Shown one piece after another: positions 7,734 to 17,442 of a stretch of DNA of 64,000 bases; position 1 is the stretch's first letter, and each line of letters opens with the position of its first letter. The notes beneath the pieces are model-generated. The model worked only from the letters and a program-made list of their open reading frames with translations, was not told the DNA's origin and searched no databases. Source of the stretch: Palsa-504 sp963769715 (GTDB lineage Bacteria; Actinomycetota; Actinomycetes; Streptosporangiales; Streptosporangiaceae); assembly GCA_963769715.1 (NCBI GenBank), contig CAVYNE010000050.1, positions 1-64,000 on the forward strand, read 5' to 3'. The translations under genes and the position numbers were made by a program.

Positions 7734-8087
7734 CTTCGTGTCACTTCACTTCCCCGATCATTGACCCGTTGCCCAGGCCCGGCGCCTTTGGGTCGCACGC
7801 AGTGACACCCATCACCCGGGCGCCGATTCGGCGCCCGGACTTCGGAGCCGCGGACGTCTCTCACTACATCGCCTGATCGGCGCTCGTCTCGAGGGACGCG
7901 CACACTCCCGCCCAATTGCGCGGCGAGCGGCCGGTGCTCGTGATCATCCGGGATCGTGAACGTCGCCGCGGCCGGGCTTGCTGGCCGTGCCATGACCTCT
8001 ATTTCATGGGCCGAGGCCGGCCGCGGGGGAGCCCAGCTGGCGAACGGCGGATGTGACCGGCGGCTTATTGCGTGCCAGACTGCGCTC
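7734..8087. other. Intergenic stretch without a recognisable gene
   Basis: No frame here has family resemblance or a convincing ribosome site. TTATTG lies at 8065-8070, about 18 bases before the hydrolase ATG, and could be a -10, but this is weak. Confidence 0.4.
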
Positions 8088-9014
8088 ATGAGTGATGTCG
8101 CTGCTCGCACGCTGGGCCGGGTTGCCGCGAATGACATCGAGCTGGCGTATGAGACGTTCGGGGACGCGAGCGCGCCGCCGGTCGTGCTGATCATGGGCTG
8201 GGCGACGCAGATGATCGCCTGGCCGGACGAGCTGTGCGCAGGCCTGGCCCGGTGCGGTCTGTTCGTCATCCGGTTCGACAACCGGGACGTGGGCGAATCG
8301 ACCCACCTGCGGAACCTCCCGCCGCCGCGCCTGGCCGACATCGTCGTGCGGCGCAGGCCGCCGCCGTACTCGATCGGCGACATGGCCGGCGATGTGGCCG
8401 GGCTTCTCGATGGCCTGGGGCTGGGCGAGGTTCATCTGGTCGGGGCGTCGATGGGCGGATTCATCGCGCAGGCCGTCGCGCTGGAGCACGCCGATCGGGT
8501 CCGCACGCTCACCCTGATCATGACCTCCACCGGATCCCGGCGGGTGGGGCAGCCCAAACCCCGGGTGTACGCCCGGCTGCTGCGGCCGCGCGTGCTCGCC
8601 GACCGGTCCGCGGCCATCTCCGCGGCCGTCGAGACGTCCCGGCTCATCGGCTCGCACGGCTTCGCGTCCGACGAGGAGTACGTGCGTGACCTAGCCGGCC
8701 GGAGCTGGGACCGCGGGTACGACCCGGCCGGCAACCGGCGGCAGCTCGCAGCGAGCGCGAGCCAGCCCAACCGCACCGCGGCGCTGCGCCGCATCACGGT
8801 CCCGGCACTGGTCATCCACGGGCTCCATGACCCGCTGGTCGCGCCGAGCGGAGGCCTCGCGATCGCCAAGGCGATCCCGGACTCCCGCTTCGCGGGCTTC
8901 TCCGGCATGGGCCATGACCTGCCCCGGGTACTGTGGCCAGAGTTCGTCAGGCAGATCGCGGCGCTGACCGCACTGGGCGAACAGCGCCGACGCCAGGGGC
9001 CGCGAGCGGGCTAG
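8088..9014 (+). CDS. Alpha/beta hydrolase
   Basis: A 308-residue alpha/beta-fold hydrolase. The nucleophile elbow is GASMGG (Ser121), the acid is in HGLHDPLVAP and the catalytic histidine in GMGHDLP. The oxyanion loop MGWATQM and the FDNRDVGESTHL segment match the esterase/haloalkane-type group common in actinobacteria. The ATG at 8088 starts the conserved N-terminus; no Shine-Dalgarno is seen, so it may be leaderless, and a longer in-frame extension exists upstream. A related hydrolase is encoded at 40171-41052. Substrate unknown. Confidence 0.88.
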   Translation: MSDVAARTLGRVAANDIELAYETFGDASAPPVVLIMGWATQMIAWPDELCAGLARCGLFVIRFDNRDVGESTHLRNLPPPRLADIVVRRRPPPYSIGDMAGDVAGLLDGLGLGEVHLVGASMGGFIAQAVALEHADRVRTLTLIMTSTGSRRVGQPKPRVYARLLRPRVLADRSAAISAAVETSRLIGSHGFASDEEYVRDLAGRSWDRGYDPAGNRRQLAASASQPNRTAALRRITVPALVIHGLHDPLVAPSGGLAIAKAIPDSRFAGFSGMGHDLPRVLWPEFVRQIAALTALGEQRRRQGPRAG

Positions 9015-9555
9015 CCGGAGGGCGTGTCCACCGCGATCGCTGGCCGGCTACGGCGCCCTGACTGCACGGGCCGTCATAACCGGCCGCCACCGGCAACTTG
9101 CCAGACGATAACCGCCGACTCACCCAGTCTCTCCTCGGGCTCCGGTCACGGCCAGAACGGCTCCGATCTGCTGTTATGGCCGGCGACCTGGTAGCCAATA
9201 CATGGGCGCCTGTGCCGCGCCCGAGCGGCCAGCTCTGCGCATGAGTTCAGTGGAACAACCCGGTTCGCGTCGCACGCGGGCCCATGGGTGCCGGCCTCGC
9301 GCATGACCGGCTCGCCCACGTTATCAACGTCTTGGCCACTACTGTGAGTCCACGGCCGCCTGCGGCCTGGGGACACGCGAGCCGGGCGGTCTTTGTTCGG
9401 GGGGTTCGCGCTGGGGCGGCGTCCGGAAGATCTAGTCCGTTGTGGTGATCCCTGGTAGGCCCCAGCGAGCCCGGGTTCTGCGGGAGATGACCTGGCCGTG
9501 CGTGAAATAGCCCCGGCTGCCTGCGGAGCAGGGCAACCGGCCGGGCGGCCGGCGG
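9015..9555. other. Gene-poor stretch
   Basis: No supported gene. A minus-strand tail ending ISRRTRARWGLPGITTTD (stop at 9432) looks like a natural protein C-terminus, but nothing upstream in that frame resembles a family. Confidence 0.35.
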
Positions 9556-9954
9556 TCAGGCGCGCCGCCGGGCCTGCTCGTCTGTGCCGGCGTCGCCTTG
9601 CCGCCAGTTCCGGGCGAGGGCGACAAGGCCGCGAACCACGTCGGGGGGCAGCCCGGGGGTGCTCGCGATGTGCCACAGTGTCGGGTCTTCATACTCGGCA
9701 TGCCCGAGGTCCGGCGACCCCGCGTCAGGTTCCCCGCCTGCTAGTATCCGCCGGCACGAACCCGGGGCCCAGCCGAGCCGGTTCTCGACCATACCGAGAG
9801 TGCTGGGGGAAACGCGCTGGCCGTTCTCGAGCTTTCCCAGCGTTCGCTCGGTTATCCCGGTCGCTTCGGCAAAGGCCCGCCTGTCCCGCATGCCTAGCTC
9901 GACCCGGCGCGCGACGACGTAATCAGCGAGCCGCCGCCAGTCCTCACCGGCCAT
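9556..9954 (-). CDS. XRE-family helix-turn-helix regulator
   Basis: A 132-residue protein with one N-terminal HTH domain: RRLADYVVARRVELGM, DRRAFAEATGITERTLGKLENG (recognition region at about residues 22-45) and VSPSTLGMVENRLGW. The C-terminal half has no known domain. The ATG at 9954 has GGAAGGA about 9 bases upstream and is preferred over a GTG at 9993. Immediately upstream is a low-GC segment that may hold its promoter. Function beyond DNA binding is unknown. Confidence 0.8.
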   Translation of the reverse strand: MAGEDWRRLADYVVARRVELGMRDRRAFAEATGITERTLGKLENGQRVSPSTLGMVENRLGWAPGSCRRILAGGEPDAGSPDLGHAEYEDPTLWHIASTPGLPPDVVRGLVALARNWRQGDAGTDEQARRRA

Positions 9955-10015
9955 ATGACCGTCCTTCCCACGAGCCGCCGCCAGTCCTGCCACCGGCTAC
10001 CTGACCATCCATACC

Positions 10016-10200
10016 CGAAGAAGATAGAAGAGTCTAGCTCTTCTGCGGGCGGCTAACGACACGGATCTGCCTCTCTCTTCTCAGCTCATCTTATTCATGC
10101 TCTTTACTTCCTATCTATACTCCCTTAGAGTGCCTAAGTCAGCAGATAGCTTCTTACTTCTTCCTATACGTACCAAGATCTGCCAGTTTCTGGATCCATC
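10016..10200. other. Low-GC, pyrimidine-rich segment
   Basis: About 185 bases rich in CTT, TCT and TAT runs (for example CTCTCTCTTCTC, TTCTTACTTCTTCC), far lower in GC than its surroundings. No gene. It could be a promoter region or foreign DNA. Confidence 0.5.
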
Positions 10201-10247
10201 GGAGTCAGGGCGGTGACCCAGGCCTGGAGTCTCGATGGGCAGCACCG

Positions 10248-10703
10248 GTGACCCGAAGCGGTGAGCCCAGCCCGGCGCGCTGCGGGCCGGTGGCGTCCTC
10301 GCGCAGGCGAGGAGGGGAGCGCAAGGGCGCCACGGCCACGCAGCCGGACAGGCATCTGCCGGCTCTGTCGGATTTGTGCCACGCGCAGTACCGGTTATTA
10401 TTCCGGCTGGCCGTGTTCCTAACGGGTGACGCCGATGCTGCGGAGCCGTGGTGCTGGATTGCTTTGCCGCCTGGACCTCACCCCGAGCAGGTCGCCGCGG
10501 CCTGCCGGGTGGCCCTGGCCGCGCCACTGCTGGCGCCGCCTGGCCGAGGCCAGTTCAGCGCGGGCCGTCATGCCTTCAGACCCCTGAGTACCAGCCGTAC
10601 CGCGACCGGCAGCGTTCACCGGTCGGCCAGACCAGCCGCGTCGGCCGCGGACCCGCTGTTCCTGCCCGGCCATCAGCCAGTACCAGGGCCGGATCTCGAC
10701 TAG
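10248..10703 (+). pseudogene. Possible ECF sigma factor N-terminal relic
   Basis: Within a low-complexity open frame, residues around 10350-10442 read YRLLFRLAVFLTGDADAAE, the typical first helices of sigma region 2.1 in actinobacterial ECF factors. The following region lacks the expected 'VVQDAF' continuation and no region 4 is present. The match is short, so treat this as a tentative relic. Confidence 0.3.
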
Positions 10704-12550
10704 CTGAGCGGGCTCGGCGCGCCATACCCGATCCTCAGCACGATTTGGCCAGTAGGCAGCGTGACCTGTTGGACCCAGGCAGGATGGTACTCGGCTCGCT
10801 GCGTGTCGATGAACGACCGTATCCAGCCGAGATATGCCGCACGCGTGAGGTGCGCCGCCTTGACGGTCGTCGCCACGTCCACCCACCGCAGGAGGCTGGC
10901 AGGTCCGCCGCCAGGCGACTGGCCGGCGAAGTCTACAACGTGCAACGGATGGCTATGGGCCATGAGGACGAGAAGCAGCGGCAGCCAAGGGTCAATCTGG
11001 CCGCTGAGGAGCTGTTGCTTGGCTGTGGTGGAGAGCCTGATATTGCTGTTGCTCAACAGCTGGGCATCAGCAGCCTTCCTGACGCGCAGCGCCGCGGGCA
11101 GGGCGGCGCCATACGCCTCGGCGCCGCCGGGATAGACCCACCGAATGTCAATCCTGGTGTTTCCCGTGCCGAAGCTCGCGATGATAGCCGGGGCATAGAC
11201 GGCCAGACGGCTGCCGAACTGGTTCCGGACTGTGGCAGTGGCCACCACCAGGTCGGAGCCGAGGGGGTCGTTCGACACAGGCCCGAGCGACAATAGGTCC
11301 GAGGACGGGAAGCCGTTCCTGACCAGATTCGCGCATACCTGGACATCGCATGACACGACCGCGGCGGGACTGACCTGGTGCAGTATCCAGGTGACCGCCT
11401 GCGTTCTCGCCGTAGCCTCAGCGGCGAGTTGGCTGTTCTGGACGCGGCCACCCGTTAGCCGCTCCAACGATGCGCCCTGCCCGGAAAGAGTGAACGCAAG
11501 CCCGCCAGCGCCGACAACCAGCAGGATCAAGGTCGACAGCACAGCCGCCCGCCGGCGCCGCGATGCGCGGCCGTTCTTGCGCCGCCTCCGCCGTGGCCTA
11601 GATGCCAGGTCACCGGCGATCAGGCCATCGCCGCTGCCGACCCGCGGCTCGGGCAGCGCTGCAAGCACCTGTTCTGAGCTAGTTGTCTTCTCGTCCGTGT
11701 CGAGAGCGGACGCTATCGGCGGCATCGGGCCCATGAGCCGGGCGCCGGCGGCCACCAGCTCGCTGAGCGCGCCGCGGGCCGATGGCCTGACGGCTGGGTG
11801 CTTGTTGAGGCAGCGATGGACGAGGGAGCCCAATGGTTCGGGAAGCCTGCCCACATTTGGCTCGGAATGAAGAATGGCGAACGCCGTAGCGGTCAACGAC
11901 TCGCCCTTGAAGGGCAACTCACCGGTACCCGCGAACGCCATCGTCACAGCCCACGACCACATGTCGGCCGCCGCGGTTACCCGCTCCCCGGCCAGCTGCT
12001 CAGGAGCCATGAACGCTGGAGTTCCGATGGCAGCCTGGCCAGAAGGGCCCATGGTGGTCATCCCGGGAACGGCCGCCAGCCCGAAGTCGATCAGCACCGG
12101 CCCGTCGGGCCCGAGCAGGACATTGGCAGGCTTGAAGTCGCGGTGCACCATCCCGGCGGCATGCACCACGCCTAGCGCGGTCAGCGTTGCGACGGCGATG
12201 CGCTCGAGCGTCGCGCCACCGCGAGACCCGAGCTGCTCGATGACCTCTACCAGCGATGGCCCGTTGACGTATTCGCTGACGATGAACGGCCGCCGTTCGA
12301 AGATTCCCGCATCCAGAACTTGCGCAGTGCAGAACCGGGCGACCCGCTGCGCTGCGGCAACCTCCTTCAGAAAGCGGCTCCGGACCTGTGGGTCCGTGGT
12401 TGGCGGCAGAAGCTTGACCGCCGCCTGGCTTCCAGCAGGACCGACAGCCAGGAACACCACGCCCTGCCCGCCTTCCCCGAGGCGGCCGAGCAGCCGGTAT
12501 CCACCCACCTTGCGCGGATCCGTTTCGCGCAGGGGAAGCACTTCCGACAT
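10700..12550 (-). CDS. Membrane-anchored Ser/Thr protein kinase
   Basis: A 616-residue PASTA-less receptor kinase. The kinase domain covers about residues 18-270: GEGGQGVV (26-32), ATP-anchoring Lys46, HRDFKPAN with catalytic Asp138, DFG at 155-157 and APEQ at 182-185. A proline- and arginine-rich linker (RRRRRK near 320) precedes one transmembrane helix at about 335-355. The outer C-terminal domain of about 260 residues has a Cys pair (VSCDVQVCANLV) and no recognised fold; it ends in IVLRIGYGAPSPLS. The ATG at 12550 matches the family start 'M-EVLPL'. It presumably senses an extracellular cue. Confidence 0.9.
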   Translation of the reverse strand: MSEVLPLRETDPRKVGGYRLLGRLGEGGQGVVFLAVGPAGSQAAVKLLPPTTDPQVRSRFLKEVAAAQRVARFCTAQVLDAGIFERRPFIVSEYVNGPSLVEVIEQLGSRGGATLERIAVATLTALGVVHAAGMVHRDFKPANVLLGPDGPVLIDFGLAAVPGMTTMGPSGQAAIGTPAFMAPEQLAGERVTAAADMWSWAVTMAFAGTGELPFKGESLTATAFAILHSEPNVGRLPEPLGSLVHRCLNKHPAVRPSARGALSELVAAGARLMGPMPPIASALDTDEKTTSSEQVLAALPEPRVGSGDGLIAGDLASRPRRRRRKNGRASRRRRAAVLSTLILLVVGAGGLAFTLSGQGASLERLTGGRVQNSQLAAEATARTQAVTWILHQVSPAAVVSCDVQVCANLVRNGFPSSDLLSLGPVSNDPLGSDLVVATATVRNQFGSRLAVYAPAIIASFGTGNTRIDIRWVYPGGAEAYGAALPAALRVRKAADAQLLSNSNIRLSTTAKQQLLSGQIDPWLPLLLVLMAHSHPLHVVDFAGQSPGGGPASLLRWVDVATTVKAAHLTRAAYLGWIRSFIDTQRAEYHPAWVQQVTLPTGQIVLRIGYGAPSPLS

Positions 12551-12623
12551 TGCGGACTGACCGGATGTCACCCGGCCATTTTGCCCCGCCGGCTCAGCCC
12601 ACGCCACAATTCCGTTTCGCCAG

Positions 12624-13827
12624 TTGTCTGCCGCAGCTTTCCATGCCGCCGCCTACGCTTACGGGAACTGCTGCTTCGGCCCCCCAGGCGCCGCGCCAGA
12701 CCTATCAATCGGGACCACCGAAGTCCCCTCTTGGCCTCCCCGGGGCTACCCGGCTGGCTCCCTACACCATCCGCTGATCCCGGTGCTGCTGAAGGCCGGG
12801 GCCGCGGTCTGGACCCAGCACACGCGCTCGGTCAACAACGACCTCACCCTCGTCCACGAGCAGGCGCTCCTCGACGCCGCCGCCGGACTGGTGTTCCTGC
12901 GTGAACAGGAATTCGCCTCGATCATCACCCTCGGGCACTCCGGCGGTGGCCCACTCTACGCGTTCTACCTCGAACAAGCCGGACTAGCACCGGCCGGCCG
13001 CATCGCGACCACCCCGGGCGGTCGCCCGGCCAGGCTAGCCGGCGCCGAGCTGCCACTGCCCGACGGCGTGATCTTCCTGGCCCCGCATCCCGGGCAGGGC
13101 CGGATGCTGCTCGCCAGCATCGACCCGTCGGTAGCCGACGAGCAGGACCCGATGTCGGTGGTGCCGCAACTCGACCCGTTCAGTCCCGCCAACGGGTTCG
13201 CCGAGCCGCCCGCCAGCTCGGCCTACACCGGGGAATTCCTCGGCCGTTACCGGGCGGCTCAACATGACCGCGTCGCCCGGATCGACGCCGTCGCGCGTCA
13301 GCACCTGGCCCGGACCGGGGAAGCGCGCGCCGCCTTCAGCAACAGCGGCCACGCGCCCGACCGCCGCCGGTCACTGGCCCCGCGGATCATCACCGTCTTC
13401 CGTACCGACGCCGACCCGCGCAACGTCGACCTGTCACTCGACCCAAGCGAACGGCCCTACGGATCGCTGTTCGGCAAGCGCCCCGACCTCATCAACTACG
13501 GCCTGACCGGCTTCGGCCGGCTGACCACGCCGGAAGCCTGGCTGTCAACCTGGTCCGGACTCAGCTCCAACGCCGACTTCGTACGATGCGCCCGGTGTAA
13601 CTGCCCCGACCCTGTTCATCGAACTCACCGGCGACCAGGCGGCCCTCCCCTCCGACTCACGCCAGATGATCGACGCGCTAGCCGCGAAGGATCTCACCAC
13701 CGCCACCGTCCGCGGCCTGCATTTCGGCGGACCCATCGCCGAGGGCGAGCCCACCGGCAACGACCTGGCCGCCACCGAGATCACCGGCTGGCTATCCAAA
13801 CGGCACGAACTCACCCCGCCAGCCTGA
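12624..13827 (+). pseudogene. Alpha/beta hydrolase, frameshifted
   Basis: One frame carries RSVNNDLTLVHEQALLDAAA, the nucleophile elbow TLGHSGGG and DGVIFLAPHPGQGRMLL. Near 13590 the homologous reading moves to another frame: TAPTLFIELTGDQAALPSDS and VRGLHFGGPIAEGEPTGNDL, ending at TGA 13825-13827. The N-terminal region before about 12740 also lacks the expected oxyanion strand and is probably scrambled. The histidine region is therefore not translated with the serine, so the gene is most likely inactive unless the frameshift is an assembly error. Confidence 0.7.
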
Positions 13828-14260
13828 CCGGCTTCTACCCGCGCAACCCCCGCGACGCCCGAATTTGCCGTTGCGGCGCAGGCGGTACCGGTGATCCAGC
13901 CTTGCTCGCCGAGGATGCGGAAGCGCACCCCGGCGGGCGCGGCCGCCTGGGGTGGATCATGCCCCCGCTCGTCTCGGACGGGGGACGAGCGCGCGAGTGG
14001 TGCCAGATCAGGGCGATCTGCGCGTCGGCGGCCGCCCTTGGTAGCGCATCAGTTATGTACGCCGAATCGGCGGTCAGGCGTTATCCGGCCGCATCGGAAG
14101 GTCGGTAGCGCGGTTACGTTCCGTGATTGACCGTCGGCTTCGGTGCGCGTACTGAGCCGCCTGATTGTGCGCTGGTGCCGGTCGGCTGGCTGGCCTTCTG
14201 CGTGTGTGTCTGGGGTGCCCGGGGGCCGCGAGATGAAGACCGGACCGTGCTGGAGGACAG
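13828..14260. other. Stretch without supported genes
   Basis: Open frames on both strands here are arginine- or alanine-rich shadows. No family motif was recognised. Confidence 0.35.
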
Positions 14261-14385
14261 ATGGCTGACGCTGCGCCTGCCGTGCTCGCGCCGGTGCTGC
14301 TCACCCGGCTGCTCGTGCCACTGCTGACCGCATCGGCGCCGTCCAGGATCGTCAACGTGGGCTCGCTCGGCCTGATCTCGTCCGA
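14261..14385 (+). pseudogene. SDR fragment
   Basis: A frame reads VLAPVLLTRLLVPLLTAS and APSRIVNVGSLGLIS, the helix and strand that precede the catalytic tyrosine in actinobacterial SDRs ('RIVNVASxG'). Cofactor and active-site portions are absent. Confidence 0.5.
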
Positions 14386-14510
14386 CCCCTGGGAATCGCC
14401 GCTATGGCGCTGGTGGCCATGGTGGCGGGCTGGTCCGGGGCACGCAAACCCGCTAGTGACCAGGCCAGCGGCGGTTGGCCGCCTGCTGACTGATCGGGGA
14501 CAATGACGCA

Positions 14511-15299
14511 ATGACAGCTGACGACAGCAGTGCCGGCGAGTTCCGCGGTGCCAGCTTCATGAGCGAGGACTTCACTGGCGCGACATTCCGGGACTGTGAC
14601 CTGCGTCAGGTCAAGATCACAGACTCGTGGCTGGTTGACGTAAGCCTGTCCGGGCTCGTCGGCAACCTGGTCGTCAACGACGTCGATGTCACCGCGTACG
14701 TGGACGGCGAACTCGACAAGCGGCACCCCGAACGGGTGCAGCTCAGAGCGATGCGGACCGTCAGTGACTACCGCGCGATGTGGGACACGATCGGGAACCT
14801 GTGGTCGCAGGCCGTTGCCCGTGCCGGGCGGCTGCCCGGACCTGCCCTGCACCAGCGGGTCGATGACGAATGGTCGTTCGTGGAGACGCTGCGCCATCTG
14901 GTCCTCGCCACCGACAAGTGGGCCGGCCACATGATTCTCGGTAAGCCGGTGCCGTATCACCGGCTCGGCCTGCCGGGCACCGCCACGTCGGCCGCAGACG
15001 CCGTGGCGCTCGGCATCGACCTGGGCGCGGACCCGTCGCTGGCAGAGGTGCTGGAGGTACGAGGCACCCGCATGGCGATGGTGCGCGGCATCACCGACGA
15101 GCTTACCGATGACAACCTGGAACGGGAATGCCCTCGCCTGCCCGGACCCGGCTACCCGGACGAGGCGTACACGGTCGGCCGCTGCCTGAACGTGATAATG
15201 CGCGAGGAATGTGAGCACCGCCGCTACGCGGTCCGCGACCTTGCCGTACTGGAAGCAGACCAAGACGACCCGCCGGCGCACTACGACACGGCCAGGTAA
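14511..15299 (+). CDS. Pentapeptide-DinB family protein
   Basis: A 262-residue protein. The first 60 residues form pentapeptide-like repeats (FRGASFMSEDFTGATF, DLRQVKITDSWLVDVSLSG). The rest is a DinB/DUF664-like four-helix bundle with the metal-ligand positions in RVDDEWSFVETLRHLVLATD and in IMREECEHRRYAVRDL. DinB-fold proteins include metal-dependent thiol transferases; this fusion is common in actinobacteria and its reaction is not known. The ATG at 14511 starts the pentapeptide segment; no strong ribosome site is visible. Confidence 0.85.
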   Translation: MTADDSSAGEFRGASFMSEDFTGATFRDCDLRQVKITDSWLVDVSLSGLVGNLVVNDVDVTAYVDGELDKRHPERVQLRAMRTVSDYRAMWDTIGNLWSQAVARAGRLPGPALHQRVDDEWSFVETLRHLVLATDKWAGHMILGKPVPYHRLGLPGTATSAADAVALGIDLGADPSLAEVLEVRGTRMAMVRGITDELTDDNLERECPRLPGPGYPDEAYTVGRCLNVIMREECEHRRYAVRDLAVLEADQDDPPAHYDTAR

Positions 15300-15368
15300 C
15301 CCTGTCGGCGACGCTCTCGGGGTTAGACGCGCCGAACGCGCCGATCTGCACGGAACTGCCATACTGAC

Positions 15369-15573
15369 CCGTCGCCGTGGTGCACATCGACGTCGACGGA
15401 GGCGACCCGCTCCGCGCCCTGCCCGAGCAGCCCGGCGATCGCGATCGCCGGGTCGTTGTACACGCAGAACCCGCTCGCGCTGGCGCGCATCGCGTGGTGC
15501 AGCCCGCCCGGGCCGGCGCCATCGGATGGCCGGCCCCGAAGTCATAAGCGGCCAGTCGCCCATCCCAGGCCAC
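15369..15573 (-). pseudogene. AcuC-like (histone deacetylase superfamily) deletion relic
   Basis: Minus strand: the start VAWDGRLAAYDFGAGHPMAP is the signature N-terminus of AcuC. After a frame change it continues GGLHHAMRASASGFCVYND, AIAIAGLLGQGAERVASV and DVDVHHGDG, which lies about 100 residues further on in the intact family. The intervening part and the C-terminal half are missing, so this is another joined-ends relic. Confidence 0.65.
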
Positions 15574-15765
15574 GTGCAGGCCATCCGCTCACCCTCCAAG
15601 CGCTGCGAACCCGGAGAGCTTGATCGCGGACCTCATCGGAATCTCTTCCCCCCGCCAGTCAGCGGCTGGCCGCCACGGCACCCCGGCCAGCCGGCCACCG
15701 CGCCGCCTGATTCCGGTCCCCGGCGCTACATCGGAAATTCTACACTAGCAAAATATTTCCAGAAA

Positions 15766-15778
15766 AACTATGATAGTT
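15766..15778. promoter_or_regulatory. Inverted repeat upstream of phaB
   Basis: AACTATGATAGTT is a perfect 6-1-6 inverted repeat in an AT-rich stretch (15735-15790) about 65 bases before the phaB ATG. TATGAT inside it could serve as a -10. It is a candidate operator or promoter; the regulator is unknown. Confidence 0.4.
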
Positions 15779-15841
15779 ATTTACAGGTGACATGGCAAGG
15801 TCGAGCACGAGCCATGTCTGTGTCTACTGAAGGGGCCATCC

Positions 15842-16687
15842 ATGAGTTCACAACGAGCCGGCGACGTCACGGCAGAACGACCCACCAGGTTCGCGGGTGA
15901 CAAGCTCGACGGAAAGGTGGCGCTGGTCACGGGGGGAACCCGGGGCATCGGAGCCGCCATCTGCCGAAGCCTCGCGTCACAAGGAGCCTCCGTGGCGGCG
16001 GGATACAGCCGGAACAAAGAGGCTGCCGAGGCTTTCCGCTCCGACTTCACCGAGGCATTCGGCGCTCGCTCGGTGATCACGCTGCATTCCGGCAACGTCG
16101 GCTCCGCCGACGACTGCAGGCGTGTCGTCGCTGAAGTGCTGGATCAGCAGGGTCACATCGACATCCTCGTCAACAATGCCGGCATCACGATCGACAAGAC
16201 CCACGCCAAGCTGACCGACGACGACTGGAACCACGTGCTGGCGGTCAACCTATCGGGTGCGTTCTTCCTCGCCCAGGCCGTCCTGCCGCACATGATCGAG
16301 CGCGGCAGTGGCCGGATCGTCAACGTGTCATCCATCATCGGGGAAATCGGCAACATCGGGCAGGCGAACTACGCGGCCTCGAAGTCAGGCCTATTCGGGC
16401 TCACCAAGACGCTCGCCAAGGAAGTTGCTTTCATGCTGGAACGTTCAGGAAAGCTCACTGACGACGGGCTGGCCGTCACGGTGAATACCGTTACCCCCGG
16501 CTTCATCGCGACCGAGATGGTCGAGACCATACCGGAGAAAGTCATCGACAAGATCAAGGGACAGATCCCGATGCGACGACTGGGGCGGCCCGAAGAGGTC
16601 GCGCGCGTCGTACATTTCCTTGCCGCCGACGCCTCCTCCTACATCACCGGACAGGTATGGGGAGTCAACGGCGGAATGGACATGTAA
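15842..16687 (+). CDS. phaB: Acetoacetyl-CoA reductase (PhaB/FabG-type SDR)
   Basis: A 281-residue SDR expected to reduce acetoacetyl-CoA to (R)-3-hydroxybutyryl-CoA with NADPH, the second step of polyhydroxybutyrate synthesis. Motifs: TGGTRGIGAAI near residue 30, NNAGITIDKT, Ser in VNVSSIIGEIG, and YAASKSG. The C-terminal run PEKVIDKIKGQIPMRRLGRP followed by FLAADASSYITGQ is typical of PhaB. An extension before NVNTVTPG (LERSGKLTDDG) also occurs in actinobacterial PhaB homologues. AAGGGG lies before the ATG. No phaA or phaC is adjacent, but a PHB depolymerase is encoded 6 kb away. FabG function cannot be excluded. Confidence 0.8.
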   Translation: MSSQRAGDVTAERPTRFAGDKLDGKVALVTGGTRGIGAAICRSLASQGASVAAGYSRNKEAAEAFRSDFTEAFGARSVITLHSGNVGSADDCRRVVAEVLDQQGHIDILVNNAGITIDKTHAKLTDDDWNHVLAVNLSGAFFLAQAVLPHMIERGSGRIVNVSSIIGEIGNIGQANYAASKSGLFGLTKTLAKEVAFMLERSGKLTDDGLAVTVNTVTPGFIATEMVETIPEKVIDKIKGQIPMRRLGRPEEVARVVHFLAADASSYITGQVWGVNGGMDM

Positions 16688-16860
16688 GGCACCGCAGATC
16701 CCGTCCGGCCAGGTAATGACCCCGAAGACCGCCCGCGCCCGGCCGGGAACGACGGCTGGCGTGTTCACCACGTCGATAACTGCCCTCGCGCCGCAGGTCG
16801 TGGAGTGACACGGCCTTCTCGCTGAATTGTGTTCGGCGTCTTCGCTAGTTGGTGCTCGGG

Positions 16861-17304
16861 TCAGGATGCGGCTCTGAGCTCGGACTCCGCGCGCTCGAGC
16901 ACCGTGCTCAGCACCCGGCGGGCGGCCTCGAAGTCCGCGGCCGGAAGATCGCCCCACAGCCGCTTAGTGATCTCGCCCACCTGCTTCTGGGTGCTGTCTA
17001 GGAGCTGCTGGCCAGCCTCAGTCAGCGTGACGCCAGAGTCGGCCTCGGGTGCGGCCTGTACCAGGCCCTGAGCGGCGAGCTGCCCGATGTGGTCCGCGGC
17101 TGTCTCCCGGTCCGCCTTCAGCGCGTGAGCCACGCGCGCAACGAGCTGGTCGTGGTTGGCCGATCCGTCGGCGGCCGCGGTCAGGACCAGCGCCACCCAC
17201 TGCGGCTCGCTGACGGCGCCGGCGAGCTGTCGGCCCAGGATGGCGTTCAGGGTTTTCTCGGTTTGCCCGATGAGCTGCGTGAATGGGGGAGTCGTGTCGG
17301 TCAT
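16861..17304 (-). CDS. MarR-like winged-helix regulator
   Basis: A 147-residue protein with PPFTQLIGQTEKTLNAILGR, a winged-helix core (NHDQLVARVAHALKADRETAADHIGQLAAQGLV at about residues 45-78) and LTEAGQQLL, consistent with the MarR/PadR-like group. The ATG at 17304 has AAGGAG about 7 bases upstream. It diverges from a second MarR gene at 17414, and tandem palindromes lie between them, so the two probably share operators. Confidence 0.8.
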   Translation of the reverse strand: MTDTTPPFTQLIGQTEKTLNAILGRQLAGAVSEPQWVALVLTAAADGSANHDQLVARVAHALKADRETAADHIGQLAAQGLVQAAPEADSGVTLTEAGQQLLDSTQKQVGEITKRLWGDLPAADFEAARRVLSTVLERAESELRAAS

Positions 17305-17369
17305 TTGAGCTCCTTGTCTTGCCAGTGCACCCTCAGGCCAGGGCAGCGGTGGCACCGATCGGTTCACTT

Positions 17370-17442
17370 GTTGGTATCACCAACGTTGGCCTATCCAACG
17401 GTAAAGGAGATCGTTGGCCAGGTCAAGCTTGGCCATGCCAAC
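17370..17442. promoter_or_regulatory. Tandem MarR-type operators between divergent regulators
   Basis: Two abutting 15-base palindromes, GTTGGTATCACCAAC (17370-17384) and GTTGGCCTATCCAAC (17385-17399), are followed by a wider CGTTGGC...GCCAACG pair (17412-17443). All share TTGG/CCAA half-sites. The set covers the start region of the rightward MarR gene. Confidence 0.65.
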
